From positions 1-45,309 of the forward strand of contig VGBL01000015.1 of assembly GCA_016870515.1 (NCBI GenBank): a DNA stretch of 45,309 nt. Direction: 5' to 3'. The position numbers and the translations under genes are program-made. The notes under the pieces were generated by a model. It saw nothing but the letters and a program-made list of their open reading frames with translations, made no database searches and was not told the DNA's origin. This DNA is from Actinomycetota bacterium. Lineage in GTDB: Bacteria; Actinomycetota; Actinomycetes; S36-B12. Shown piece by piece: positions 35,729 through 44,541 of this stretch. The first letter of the stretch is position 1, and each line of letters starts with the position of its first letter.

Positions 35729-36688
35729 ATGGGAGAAGCGCGCAGGGGACTAGGCAGGGGGCTGGGCGCCCTCATCCCCACTGAGGCACCCGTCGAATCA
35801 GCGCCTAGCGCCGAAGACCCGGCCAAGACGGCGGCGAGTGCTCCCACCACGGTTGCACCCGTCGAGGGAGCGGTCTACGTCGAGGTCGCGCCCACCGACG
35901 TCATGCCCAATACGCGGCAACCACGTCAGGTCTTCGACACCGAGGCACTCGCCGAACTTGTGCACTCGATCCGCGAGGTGGGGCTCTTGCAGCCGATCGT
36001 CGTACGCCGTCGACCGCATGCGAAGAAGAAGGAACCGCACTACGAACTCGTGGCAGGCGAGCGCCGGTGGCGCGCGTGCCAGGAGGTCGGGATGGAGCGC
36101 ATCCCGGCGATCGTTCGCGATGCCGCCGACGACGAGATGCTGCGCGATGCACTGCTGGAAAACCTCCACCGCGCGCAACTGAATCCGCTGGAAGAGGCCG
36201 CTGCCTATCAGCAGTTGCTCGCGGACTTCGGGGGCACGCAGGAGGAACTCGCCCAGCGACTCGGCCGATCGCGCCCCCAGGTCGCCAATACCCTGCGGCT
36301 GCTCAAGCTCCCGCCGGCCGTGCAGCGCCGGGTCGCCGCCGGAATCATCAGCGCCGGCCATGCTCGTGCGCTCCTGTCACTCGACGACCCTGCCGCGATG
36401 GATGCCCTCGCCGATCGGGTGGTCAAGGAGGGTCTGTCGGTGCGCATGGTCGAGGAGATCGTGCTGATTGGTGACGACGGCGAGCGCAAGAAGCGCACCC
36501 CTCGGCCTCGCGGCGGTGCGTCACCGGAGGTGGTGGCAACGACCAAGGAGATCGCCGAGCGTCTGGGTGATTCACTCGACACCCGCGTGAGAATCGAGGG
36601 CGTACGCACGGCGCGCAGTAACGGGCGCCTGGTCATCGACTTCGCGGACCTGGAAGACCTGCAGCGCATCGCCGACGAGATCGGCTAG
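35729..36688 (+). CDS. parB: Chromosome partitioning protein ParB
   Basis: A 319-residue ParB. The N-terminus RRGLGRGLGALIP (ParA-contact region) is followed by the CTPase/ParB N-domain with NTRQPRQVFD and YELVAGERRWRACQEVG (the GERRxR motif). The helix-turn-helix includes LAQRLGRSRPQVANTLRLL and SAGHARALL, and a C-terminal dimerisation domain ends the protein. It spreads from parS as a CTP-dependent clamp. A strong hairpin (36733-36767) follows. Confidence 0.97.
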   Translation: MGEARRGLGRGLGALIPTEAPVESAPSAEDPAKTAASAPTTVAPVEGAVYVEVAPTDVMPNTRQPRQVFDTEALAELVHSIREVGLLQPIVVRRRPHAKKKEPHYELVAGERRWRACQEVGMERIPAIVRDAADDEMLRDALLENLHRAQLNPLEEAAAYQQLLADFGGTQEELAQRLGRSRPQVANTLRLLKLPPAVQRRVAAGIISAGHARALLSLDDPAAMDALADRVVKEGLSVRMVEEIVLIGDDGERKKRTPRPRGGASPEVVATTKEIAERLGDSLDTRVRIEGVRTARSNGRLVIDFADLEDLQRIADEIG

Positions 36689-36732
36689 TTCGTCCTCAGG
36701 GTGAGGAACTCCTCGGTGCTTTAATGCGTGTG

Positions 36733-36767
36733 GCGCTCCGAGCGCCTGCTCTGGGCGCTCGGAGCGC
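36733..36767. terminator. 14-bp stem hairpin after parB
   Basis: GCGCTCCGAGCGCC (36733-36746) pairs exactly with GGCGCTCGGAGCGC (36754-36767) around a seven-base loop. It sits 45 bp after the parB stop, and is a probable terminator of the origin operon. The rest of the 36689-36920 gap has a minus-strand frame with protein-like text (RALSTLALAQYLALRQDPQR) overlapping parB, perhaps a remnant, with no family identified. Confidence 0.7.
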
Positions 36768-36920
36768 TGCGAGAGCACGGCGCCCATGAGTTCGCCATGC
36801 ATGTCGAGTGCGCGCTGCGGGTCCTGTCGTAGCGCCAGATACTGCGCGAGGGCCAGGGTCGACAGCGCCCGGGGGGAGTGCACGTCGTAGCCTTCAGCCA
36901 GCCGCGTGGGAGGAGTCGCA

Positions 36921-38198
36921 GTGCGTACGGTGATCGTCGGAGCCGGGATTCTCGGCCTCACATTGGCCTACGACCTTGCTCGCCAGGGCGCTGAGATTGA
37001 GGTGCTCGACGCGCGCGAGTCAGGCCTCGGCGCATCCGCGGTGAATGCCGGTTGGGTCGTGCCGTCGGAGGCCGCGCCGGTGCCAGGGCCCGGGCTGATC
37101 TTGAAGTCTATGAAGTGGATGACACGCAAGGACTCCCCGCTCTACATCCGCCCCTCCGCCGATCCCTCGCATGTGCGATTCATGCTCGGCATGTGGCGCC
37201 GCTGCAACGCGCGCGACTTCCGCTCCGGATTCCAGGCACACCTGGCGCTGTGCGAATCGACCAACGACATCCTCGACGACTACTCGCGCGACGGACTCAC
37301 CTACGAGTCGCACGCGCAGGGCCTGCTCATGGCCTTCCGTGACGCAGACAACCTCCACCACCACTGCGCTGACCTCGACCTGCAGAGGTCCTACGGCCTT
37401 GACCCGCAGATCCTCGAGGGCGACTCGATCCAGCAGGCCGAGCCAGTTATGCGCAGTGGCCTTGCCGGCGGCATCTTCTTCCCGCACGAGCGGCACCTTG
37501 ACTCCGCGTCGCTCACGGCGAGCCTGCGCAAGCGCATCGTCAAGTTGGGCGGCGTCATCACCGAGCATGCGCAGGTCGATCGCGTCGAGCGTGTGGGCGA
37601 GACGATCGTGGCCGTACGCAGCGGCGAGCGCCGCTTCACTGCCGATTCGTTTGCCATCGCGGCGGGTGCTTGGACGGGTCGCGTCACCGATCTCTTTGGC
37701 GTGCCCCTCCCGATTCGCCCGGGCAAGGGCTACTCGATCGACCTCTCCCCCGCGCCCATCCAGATGAGCACGGCGGTCAATCTCTCGGATGCCAAGGTCG
37801 CGATGACGCCGTACGACGGACGCCTGCGACTGTCAGGCACGATGGAGTTCGCCGGCCTGGACGAGGACGTCAACCGCGCGCGTGTCGCGGCGATCCTGCG
37901 TTCGCCCGCGGCCTATGTGCAGGGATGGGTGACGCCGGCGAGTGCGCCGCAGGCCAAGGCCGGCATGCGGCCGATGACTCCCGACGGCATGCCGATCATC
38001 GGCCGGCTGCCGGGCACGACCAACGCCTATGTCTCCAGCGGTCACGGGATGCTCGGTGTCACGCTCGGCCCGGGCACGTCACGGGCGCTTGCCGACCTCA
38101 TGTTGGGCCACGGTTACCCGCCGCGGCTGCTGCCCTTCGCTCCCAACCGCTTCGTCCGGCGTGTGAAGGCTATGCCGGCCCTAACCCCCGCTTCCTGA
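36921..38198 (+). CDS. FAD-dependent D-amino-acid dehydrogenase (DadA-like), probable D-hydroxyproline dehydrogenase
   Basis: A 425-residue DAO-superfamily flavoprotein. The Rossmann start RTVIVGAGILGLTLAYDLA is followed by ASAVNAGWVVPSE (FAD covering, DadA-like) and GMRPMTPDGMPIIGRLPG, then YVSSGHGMLGVTLGPGT, the C-terminal FAD signature. DadA-family enzymes oxidise D-amino acids to imino acids. With a DapA-family lyase and a proline-racemase-family enzyme immediately downstream, oxidation of cis-4-hydroxy-D-proline is the best inference. GTG 36921 has GGAGGAG six bases upstream. The next gene starts 12 bp after its stop. Confidence 0.85.
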   Translation: MRTVIVGAGILGLTLAYDLARQGAEIEVLDARESGLGASAVNAGWVVPSEAAPVPGPGLILKSMKWMTRKDSPLYIRPSADPSHVRFMLGMWRRCNARDFRSGFQAHLALCESTNDILDDYSRDGLTYESHAQGLLMAFRDADNLHHHCADLDLQRSYGLDPQILEGDSIQQAEPVMRSGLAGGIFFPHERHLDSASLTASLRKRIVKLGGVITEHAQVDRVERVGETIVAVRSGERRFTADSFAIAAGAWTGRVTDLFGVPLPIRPGKGYSIDLSPAPIQMSTAVNLSDAKVAMTPYDGRLRLSGTMEFAGLDEDVNRARVAAILRSPAAYVQGWVTPASAPQAKAGMRPMTPDGMPIIGRLPGTTNAYVSSGHGMLGVTLGPGTSRALADLMLGHGYPPRLLPFAPNRFVRRVKAMPALTPAS

Positions 38199-38209
38199 TC
38201 AGAGATCTC

Positions 38210-39091
38210 GTGGCCACCACCGGCGTCCTCACCGCGCTCGTCACCCCATTCCACGCCGACGGTTCCATCGACGACGCCGGCATCCAGCGCCACGTCGATC
38301 GCCAGGTCGCTGCCGGAATCCACGCAGTGGTGCCACTGGGCACGACCGGTGAGTTCACGACCATGACCCATGACGAGCGCAAGCACGTCACCGAGGCCGT
38401 GATCGAGGCGGCGGCTGGACGCATCGGCGTCTTCCCGCACACCGGAGCGCAGTCCACCGCGGAGACGATCGAGCTCTCGGTGCATGCGCAGAAGGCCGGA
38501 GCAACGGGCCTGATGATCGTGCCGCCGTACTACGACCCGTTGAGCATCCCCGCGCTCCACGCGCACCTCACGGCCGTCGGAGAGGCGGTCGACATCCCCA
38601 TCGTCTACTACAACGTGCCGGGCGCCACGGGCATCCGTCTCGACGCCGAGGAGCTCGCGGCGCTGGGTGACATCAAGAACGTCGACTACATCAAGGACAC
38701 CAGCGGCGACTTCACGACCGTGACCGCGATGCTCATTGGCAACGCCGACCGCATCACCCTCTTCAACGGCTGGGACACCCTCACCTTCGGTGCACTCGCG
38801 ACCGGCGCCAAGGGTTCGGTGTGGGGCATGGGCAACCTCCTGCCCGAGCAGGCCGTGCGGCTCTTCGAGGCACTCGCCATCAAGGGCGACCTCATTGAGG
38901 GGCGTCGCCTGTGGAAGGGACTCTGGAAGGTCAACAGCCTGCTGGAGTCCACCAACTACGTGGCTGCCATCAAGGGCGGGCTCGAGGACCTCGGCTTCAG
39001 TGCCGGTCCGGTGCGCGCACCGCTCCAGCCCGCGTCCGCGGAGTTCCGGGCGGAGCTTGCTACTGCGTTGAGGGCAGCCCTGGTGCTGTGA
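38210..39091 (+). CDS. DapA-family lyase, probable pyrroline-4-hydroxy-2-carboxylate deaminase
   Basis: A 293-residue class I aldolase of the DHDPS/NAL family. It shows VPLGTTGEFTTMTHDER, the tyrosine in YYNVPGATGIRL (about Y134), and the Schiff-base lysine K162 in DYIKDTSGD. The position between a D-amino acid dehydrogenase and a hydroxyproline-epimerase-like gene fits the hydroxyproline pathway, in which a DapA homologue deaminates pyrroline-4-hydroxy-2-carboxylate to alpha-ketoglutarate semialdehyde. A biosynthetic DapA role is less likely here but not excluded. GTG 38210 was chosen; its stop overlaps the next start (GTGA). Confidence 0.82.
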   Translation: MATTGVLTALVTPFHADGSIDDAGIQRHVDRQVAAGIHAVVPLGTTGEFTTMTHDERKHVTEAVIEAAAGRIGVFPHTGAQSTAETIELSVHAQKAGATGLMIVPPYYDPLSIPALHAHLTAVGEAVDIPIVYYNVPGATGIRLDAEELAALGDIKNVDYIKDTSGDFTTVTAMLIGNADRITLFNGWDTLTFGALATGAKGSVWGMGNLLPEQAVRLFEALAIKGDLIEGRRLWKGLWKVNSLLESTNYVAAIKGGLEDLGFSAGPVRAPLQPASAEFRAELATALRAALVL

Positions 39092-40164
39092 CGCTCCGGC
39101 TCACCTGCATCGAGGCCCACGCGGAGGGCGAGCCCGGCCGCGTGATCGTCGACGCGGATGCGCTCGTGCCAGGCGACACCATCCAGGATCGCTTCGACTA
39201 CGCCGCCCGAGAGTTGCACGGCCTACGTCGTCTCGTGCTTCATGAGCCGCGCGGCTACCCCGGCCTGTGTGCGGTGCTTGCGCTCACCCCGTCGGATTCG
39301 CGCGCCGACGTGGCCATCATCGTGATGGAGCAGGGCGCATTCACTCCGATGTCGGGGAGCAACACGATCTGCACGGTGACGGCCCTGCTGGAGACCGGTC
39401 GTATCCCGATGGTGGAGCCGGTCACACCCGTAACCATTGAGACTGCCGTTGGGCTCGTCGGCGTGGAGGCTCGATGCGAGGGCGGCAAGGTGCTGGCGGT
39501 GACGATCGCCAACGTGCCGGCGTTCGCCACACATCTTGGCGTGCCCCTCACGCTGCCCCCCGATCCGAGATTCGACCCGCCAGGCGACAGCCTCACCGTG
39601 CCCGTCGACGTCGCGTTCGGCGGCCAGTTCTTCGTCCTCGCGCGCGCGGAGGATCTGGGCGTCGGTCTAGGGCCTGATGACGTGCCGCGCCTGCAGTCCC
39701 TGGGTGCACGCCTGAAGCTCGAGGCCAATCGGCACTATCCCGTCGTGCACCCGCTCAATCCGGGAATCAACCTGACCAACCTCGTGATGATCACCGGCGA
39801 TTCGCCTGGTCCCGGGCTCGACGGCCGCAACGCGATGATCATGGTGACCGACAAGCTGAGTGATGATCCGGCCACGTGGACGGGCGCGCTCGATCGCTCG
39901 CCCTGCGGTACGGGCACCTGCGCGCGCATGGCGTGCATGCACGCGCGCGGTGAGTTGCCACTCGATCAGCCGTTCGTGCACCAGGGCATGCTCGACACGA
40001 CCTTCACCGGACAACTCGTCGGCGAGACGACGGTGGGCGACTACGCCGCGGTGCTGCCGACGATTACCGGCCGTGGCTGGGTGACCGGACGCACCGAGTG
40101 GGTGCTAGATGACACCGACCCGTTCCCCGAGGGCTACACGATCGGTGACATCTGGCCGGCGTGA
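39088..40164 (+). CDS. Proline-racemase-superfamily protein, probable 4-hydroxyproline 2-epimerase (Ser/Cys type)
   Basis: A 358-residue enzyme of the proline racemase superfamily. The first catalytic position is serine (S89 in PMSGSNTIC) instead of the cysteine of true racemases. The second is cysteine (C273 in DRSPCGTGTCARMA). Known superfamily pairs are Cys-Cys, Ser-Cys and Cys-Thr; the Ser-Cys group includes 4-hydroxyproline 2-epimerases, some with trans-3-hydroxyproline dehydratase activity. Start overlap with the lyase gene shows tight coupling. The pathway would be trans-4-hydroxy-L-proline to the D-cis form, oxidation, then deamination. The semialdehyde dehydrogenase is not in the window. 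Confidence 0.85.
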   Translation: MTLRLTCIEAHAEGEPGRVIVDADALVPGDTIQDRFDYAARELHGLRRLVLHEPRGYPGLCAVLALTPSDSRADVAIIVMEQGAFTPMSGSNTICTVTALLETGRIPMVEPVTPVTIETAVGLVGVEARCEGGKVLAVTIANVPAFATHLGVPLTLPPDPRFDPPGDSLTVPVDVAFGGQFFVLARAEDLGVGLGPDDVPRLQSLGARLKLEANRHYPVVHPLNPGINLTNLVMITGDSPGPGLDGRNAMIMVTDKLSDDPATWTGALDRSPCGTGTCARMACMHARGELPLDQPFVHQGMLDTTFTGQLVGETTVGDYAAVLPTITGRGWVTGRTEWVLDDTDPFPEGYTIGDIWPA

Positions 40165-40239
40165 GGGCAGTGGTGACCCAGTGACCAGGAACCTCTCCGG
40201 GGATGATGACGTCCAAGTAGCAACTACTGGGGAGGCATC

Positions 40240-40683
40240 ATGGGTCGATTTGCCGTGATCGTTACGGGCCTGGCTGCAGGCGCCCTGGCATTGATGGCCT
40301 GCGGAGGTGGAGGATCGAGCGCGGGTGGCGACCCCGAGGTCCTCATCGACGCGTCGTACGACGTCACGAGCTTCACCGTCGGTGAAGCCCAGCGCCAGGT
40401 GCAGGGGCCTGTGACGATCACCTTCACGGCTGACTCCGTCAGCGTGGACACCCCATGCAACGACATGGGCGCGACCGTCGAGTATTCACCGACCACTCTC
40501 ACGGTCGGCCTAGTGGTCGCGACCGAGATGGCGTGCGAGCCCGTGCTCATGGAGCAGGACCGACTCGTTGCCGGCGTGCTCGCAGGCAATCCGACGTGGA
40601 CGGTTGCCGACGATGTCCTCACCCTCACCTCGGGGTCGACTGTCATCACCGCCGACGCCTCCGCGGATGGTGTCACGCCCTGA
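40240..40683 (+). CDS. META-domain lipoprotein
   Basis: A 147-residue lipoprotein. The signal peptide ends in LALMACGGGG, a lipobox with cysteine at about 21. The remainder matches the META/HslJ domain: VTSFTVGEAQ, PCNDMGATVEYSPTTL, TEMACEPVLMEQDRLVAGVL and WTVADDVLTL. META domains are small extracytoplasmic beta-folds, some linked to stress or antibiotic tolerance. GGGGAGG lies just before the ATG. The exact role is unknown. Confidence 0.82.
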   Translation: MGRFAVIVTGLAAGALALMACGGGGSSAGGDPEVLIDASYDVTSFTVGEAQRQVQGPVTITFTADSVSVDTPCNDMGATVEYSPTTLTVGLVVATEMACEPVLMEQDRLVAGVLAGNPTWTVADDVLTLTSGSTVITADASADGVTP

Positions 40684-40724
40684 ACCCGCCGTATCCTGAA
40701 GTGGCGAGCCGAGGAGGAGCGGGC

Positions 40725-41453
40725 ATGCAAGTAGGCGGTGTCAGCCCGATTGCCCCTCCGCTCGACGGCCCCGCCCTCTTCGACCAGGACTGGCTCTCAC
40801 TTTTCTTCCTTCACTGGGCCGTTGATCCGGCAGACGTCGCGCCGCTTCTTCCGACTGGCACGCGCCCCGATGTCTTCGACGGAGCGGCCTACGTCGGCCT
40901 GGTGCCCTTTCGCATGGTCGATGCCGGTCTGGGCCGTCGGCATCCGACGCCCTACCTGGGCACCTTCCTGGAATGCAATGTGCGGCTCTACTCCGTCGAC
41001 GACGAGGGTCGCCACGGTGTCGTCTTCCGCAGCCTCGAGGCGACGCGGTGGTTCACCGCGATGTCGGCGCGCTGGGGCTATCGGCTGCCCTACACGTGGG
41101 CGCGCATGCACGTGAAGCAGCGAGGCGAGCGCTGGTGGTGGCGATCGGATCGGCGCTATCCCGGTGGCGGTGGATCATTGCGACTCACCGTCGATGTCGG
41201 CGAGCGGGTGGAGCCGACGGATCTCGAGGTGTTCTACACCGCGCGCTGGGGGTTGCACTCGACGCTTGCCGGACGCACGGTGTGGACACCCAATGAGCAC
41301 AAGCCATGGCCGCTGTACGCCGCCCACGTCGTCGAGCTCCAGGAGGATCTCGTCGGGCGAGCCGGACTGCGTGTGCCTGGCGAGCCGACTGAGCGGGTGC
41401 TCTACTCCCCCGGGGTGCACACGACATTCGGCCTGCCCGCGATCATCGCGTGA
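40725..41453 (+). CDS. DUF2071 (YqjF-like) protein
   Basis: A 242-residue protein. It shows LFFLHWAVDPADVAPLLPTG, the DUF2071 entry pattern, VGLVPFRMVDAGLG, TPYLGTFLECNVRLYSVDDE and GVVFRSLEATRW, and a C-terminal FYTARWGLHS. The family is structurally related to acetoacetate decarboxylase-like folds, but no reaction is established. ATG 40725 has GAGGAGGAG eight bases upstream. It lies 41 bp after the META lipoprotein, so they may be co-transcribed. Confidence 0.85.
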   Translation: MQVGGVSPIAPPLDGPALFDQDWLSLFFLHWAVDPADVAPLLPTGTRPDVFDGAAYVGLVPFRMVDAGLGRRHPTPYLGTFLECNVRLYSVDDEGRHGVVFRSLEATRWFTAMSARWGYRLPYTWARMHVKQRGERWWWRSDRRYPGGGGSLRLTVDVGERVEPTDLEVFYTARWGLHSTLAGRTVWTPNEHKPWPLYAAHVVELQEDLVGRAGLRVPGEPTERVLYSPGVHTTFGLPAIIA

Positions 41454-41510
41454 TCGGGCGAATCGCCTGAACTCTTGCAACCCGGGCCAGGTGAGGCGCA
41501 CAATCGCCAC

Positions 41511-42767
41511 GTGAAGCGTGCCCTGGCCCCCCTCGCTGCCCTCGTGTTGGCGGCTACTGCCCTCCCCGCGGCGTCAGCCAGCGTGGCTCCCACCGAGGGC
41601 CGCAATGTGCCCAGTGCCACGGCATCGCTGCCACGACAGGGTGACATGGACACCCTGCAGGAGCTTCCCAACTGCCCCACGGGCGCCAAGGCGAACCAAC
41701 TGCTCACGCGGTTCCCCTTGAATGCCAGTGATCATGGCGGCATCATTCCCCTCGGCAACCTCATGCCGACCTCTCATACCCTGCCGACCGCGCACATGTA
41801 CGTGGCCATTGCGGGTACGACGTATCTGCCGCAGATTCCCGGGCAACCACCCGAGGTAGCTCCCGGAAACGACAAGAAGCTGTACGCGCCGGGGCGAATG
41901 TGGATCGTCCAGCTCAACACCTTCGACACCCTCTTCGATGACGGCACTGTGCGCCATGAGTTCGACTACTGGTTCGGTCTATGCAACCAGGTCACGGGAA
42001 GGTTCGGCCACGTCTCGGGGATCAGCAGCAAGCTCGCCAAAGCCATCAAGGGTCTCAAGCCGGACTGCTTTGAGTACTCGATCCCGACGCAGTGGCCGGA
42101 CCGCAGTTTCCGCTCCTGCGCCTACAACAATCTTAAGATCGCCCTCACAGCGGGCGAGCTAATCGGGGATGCGGGCGGCCACAACGGCAACCTGGACTTC
42201 AAGCTGGTCGATATGCGCAGGCCGGATGCGAAGTTCGCCAACCAGTCACGCTGGCTGCCCGAGGTCGCGCGTGCGGTCTGCTTCCTGGACTACTACCCCG
42301 CCAAGTTGAAGAAGAAGTTCTACGGCTTCCTCGGCAACCACGACCTTTCCATCAAGCGCACGGTGGAACCACGATGCGGTCAGATCGCACAGGACGTCGC
42401 GGGGACCGCGAAGGGAGCCTGGCTCTACCAGGTGACCGGGTGGTTCTTGGGCAGGGAGGACGACCAACTCGCGCTGGTGAATGACAACATCGAGCCGCAG
42501 TATCAGGTCGTCTCCATGGGTGCGGCAGGACTCAGCAAGGGCATTCCCTCGGGTAGTTGGCGATTCATCCCGCAGAAGTCGGGACAGGTCAACCGTGACT
42601 TCAGCCAGGTCAAGCCTGACGGCAAGGTGTACTGCTACGACGACGGTCGGCAGGAGGCCAAGATGCTCATCACCATGCCGAGCGCCACGAAGGTGCGTGT
42701 GGGCACGACGACGGGCTCGTGCACGGGGACGCTGACGATAGGCGAGTACGTCGAGTTCGATCGCTGA
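41511..42767 (+). CDS. Secreted protein, M23-like motif, uncharacterised
   Basis: A 418-residue protein with a clear Sec signal peptide (VKRALAPLAALVLAATALP, cleavage near ASA). The mature N-terminal part has IIPLGNLMPTSHTLPTAHMY, reminiscent of the GN-x-P-x-x-H-T-x-P-T-x-H-x-Y pattern seen in some M23-like peptidase-fold proteins. No further catalytic motif is recognised. Six or more cysteines (CPTG, FGLCN, PDCFEY, SCAY, VCFLDY, PRCGQ and others) suggest disulfides in the extracytoplasmic space. GTG 41511 was chosen because the signal peptide begins there. A hairpin (42775-42803) follows. Confidence 0.7.
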   Translation: MKRALAPLAALVLAATALPAASASVAPTEGRNVPSATASLPRQGDMDTLQELPNCPTGAKANQLLTRFPLNASDHGGIIPLGNLMPTSHTLPTAHMYVAIAGTTYLPQIPGQPPEVAPGNDKKLYAPGRMWIVQLNTFDTLFDDGTVRHEFDYWFGLCNQVTGRFGHVSGISSKLAKAIKGLKPDCFEYSIPTQWPDRSFRSCAYNNLKIALTAGELIGDAGGHNGNLDFKLVDMRRPDAKFANQSRWLPEVARAVCFLDYYPAKLKKKFYGFLGNHDLSIKRTVEPRCGQIAQDVAGTAKGAWLYQVTGWFLGREDDQLALVNDNIEPQYQVVSMGAAGLSKGIPSGSWRFIPQKSGQVNRDFSQVKPDGKVYCYDDGRQEAKMLITMPSATKVRVGTTTGSCTGTLTIGEYVEFDR

Positions 42768-42774
42768 TCGACAG

Positions 42775-42803
42775 CGCGTCCGGATGCTGATCCAGCGGAC
42801 GCG
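42775..42803 (+). terminator. 8-bp inverted repeat after the secreted-protein gene
   Basis: CGCGTCCG (42775-42782) is repeated inverted as CGGACGCG (42796-42803), beginning 8 bp after the stop codon. It is a plausible weak terminator, ending 15 bp before the next start. Confidence 0.45.
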
Positions 42804-42818
42804 ACGTACCGTGACCCG

Positions 42819-44423
42819 GTGAGCGTCACGGTTGTCGAAGAGCAGCGCACGTCCAGCCCGACGTGGCTCTTCGCGCTCTTCGGGTTCCTTGCCGCCGGGT
42901 TCGCAGTGGCGGTGGGCACCCTGGTGGCGGCCTTCGTCGATCCGGCGTACTCACCCATCGAGGTCGTGGCATCCACGGCCATCGACCTGCCGCCGCAGGC
43001 GGTGAAGGAGTGGGCCACGTCGACCTTCGGTACGGCGTCGAAGTCGGTCGTCGTCGGTGTGGTGGTAGTCGCCGTCATCGCGATCTCGGCATGGGCTGGT
43101 GTGGCATCGCGGACGAGACCGCGGCTCGGCATCCAGGTGATGCTCATCGCCGGTGTGGTCGGCGCCGTCGCGGCCCTGCTGCGTCCGGTGGATGCCCTGC
43201 TCGCGCCCGTGCCCTCGCTCGTCGCAGGTGCCTCAGCGGCCCTTGCGCTGTGGTGGCTGCTGCGCATGGCGTGGCCTCCTCAGCCGGCGACCTTGGGGAA
43301 TCCGAGCGAGGTCTTCGCACCTGATGTCCCGACGTTCGACGCGACAGTGGAAACTCCGAAGGAGGTCAGCCGGCGCGGAGTGCTGCTCGGCATCGGCGGT
43401 GTGGTCGTCATCGGTGGAGCTGCACTCGCATCCGCACGCTGGCTCACCACGCGTGCGAGTGCCGTCGCCTCCCGCGTGGGTGCTGTGCTCCCCCGGCCGG
43501 TCGAGTCGCTCGCGCCACTGCCCGCGAGTGTGCAGGCCCCGGTGCCGGATATGAGACCTTTCATCACTCCCAATGCCGACTTCTATCGCATCGACACCGC
43601 CGTCATCGTGCCCCAGGTGATGGCGGAGGAGTGGACCCTGAGCTTCGACGGCATGGTGCGCCGGCCCTTCACCATCACCTACGCCGACCTGCTCAGCATG
43701 CCGATGGTGGAGCGCGACATCACGATCATGTGCGTCTCTAACCCCATCGGCGGCGACCTCATCGGCACCGCCCGCTGGCTCGGCACCCCTCTCATGCCCC
43801 TGCTAGAACGCGCGGGGCTGGAGCCGGGCGCCGATCAGTTGCTCAGCACCTCCGTCGACGGGTGGACCTGCTCGACGCCGCTCGACGGACTCGGGGAGGC
43901 CGAGCCGCTGCTCGCGATCGGCATGAACGGCGAGCCGCTGCCCATCGACCACGGGTTCCCGGTGCGCATAATCATCCCCGGCCTCTACGGCTTCATATCC
44001 GCCACCAAGTGGGTGACGCGCATTCAGGCGACGACCTATGCCGCGGAGCCGGCCTATTGGACAGTGCGCGGCTGGGCCACCGACGCGCCCGTGCTCACGG
44101 GCAGCCGCATCGACCTGCCCAGGGGCGACGTCGCGGTGGGACCGAGCGTCATCGCCGGCGTCGCCTGGGCAATGGCCGGCGACGGCATCTCGCGCGTGGA
44201 GGTCAGCATCGACGAGGGCCCGTGGCAGGAGGCCAATCTCGCGGAGCAGCCGACACCGCGCACCTGGCGCCAATGGTGGCTCGACTGGGAGGCGACACCG
44301 GGCCGCCACGGGATCGTCGTCCGTGCGACCAACGCGCTCGGAGATACCCAGACCAGCGAGGTCCGTGATGTCGTGCCCTCGGGCGCGACCGGCTACGACG
44401 CGCGCGTCATCGACGTCGTGTAG
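42819..44423 (+). CDS. Membrane-anchored molybdopterin oxidoreductase, sulfite oxidase family
   Basis: A 534-residue protein. The N-terminal 160 residues contain three or four membrane helices. A further hydrophobic segment begins at about 180 with SRRGVLLGIGGVVVIGG, which has a twin-arginine-like look. The SUOX/YedY Moco domain follows (PNADFYRIDTAVIVPQV, then ITIMCVSNPIGGDLIGTARW with the Mo-ligand cysteine, and DHGFPVRIIIPGLYGFISAT). A C-terminal Ig-like dimerisation domain contains IAGVAWAMAGDGISRVEV. The active domain is expected outside the cytoplasm. The substrate is unknown; YedY-like reductases repair methionine sulfoxide, while others oxidise sulfite. GTG 42819 is the start. Confidence 0.88.
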   Translation: MSVTVVEEQRTSSPTWLFALFGFLAAGFAVAVGTLVAAFVDPAYSPIEVVASTAIDLPPQAVKEWATSTFGTASKSVVVGVVVVAVIAISAWAGVASRTRPRLGIQVMLIAGVVGAVAALLRPVDALLAPVPSLVAGASAALALWWLLRMAWPPQPATLGNPSEVFAPDVPTFDATVETPKEVSRRGVLLGIGGVVVIGGAALASARWLTTRASAVASRVGAVLPRPVESLAPLPASVQAPVPDMRPFITPNADFYRIDTAVIVPQVMAEEWTLSFDGMVRRPFTITYADLLSMPMVERDITIMCVSNPIGGDLIGTARWLGTPLMPLLERAGLEPGADQLLSTSVDGWTCSTPLDGLGEAEPLLAIGMNGEPLPIDHGFPVRIIIPGLYGFISATKWVTRIQATTYAAEPAYWTVRGWATDAPVLTGSRIDLPRGDVAVGPSVIAGVAWAMAGDGISRVEVSIDEGPWQEANLAEQPTPRTWRQWWLDWEATPGRHGIVVRATNALGDTQTSEVRDVVPSGATGYDARVIDVV

Positions 44424-44541
44424 TTCTGCGGCGATCGACGCACACGCGGCGGACGACGTCGACCCGGGAACTTGTCACCTTGCGCCGCCTGCGGAGCCTT
44501 GGCAAACGCGGTGCGGGGAGACGAACCTCGGGGCAGCCGCG

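Noticed and set aside
36572-36961. 129-residue minus-strand gene after parB
   Set aside because: It overlaps parB and the next gene and has no recognisable family; part of the text looks protein-like, so it is only mentioned as a possible remnant.
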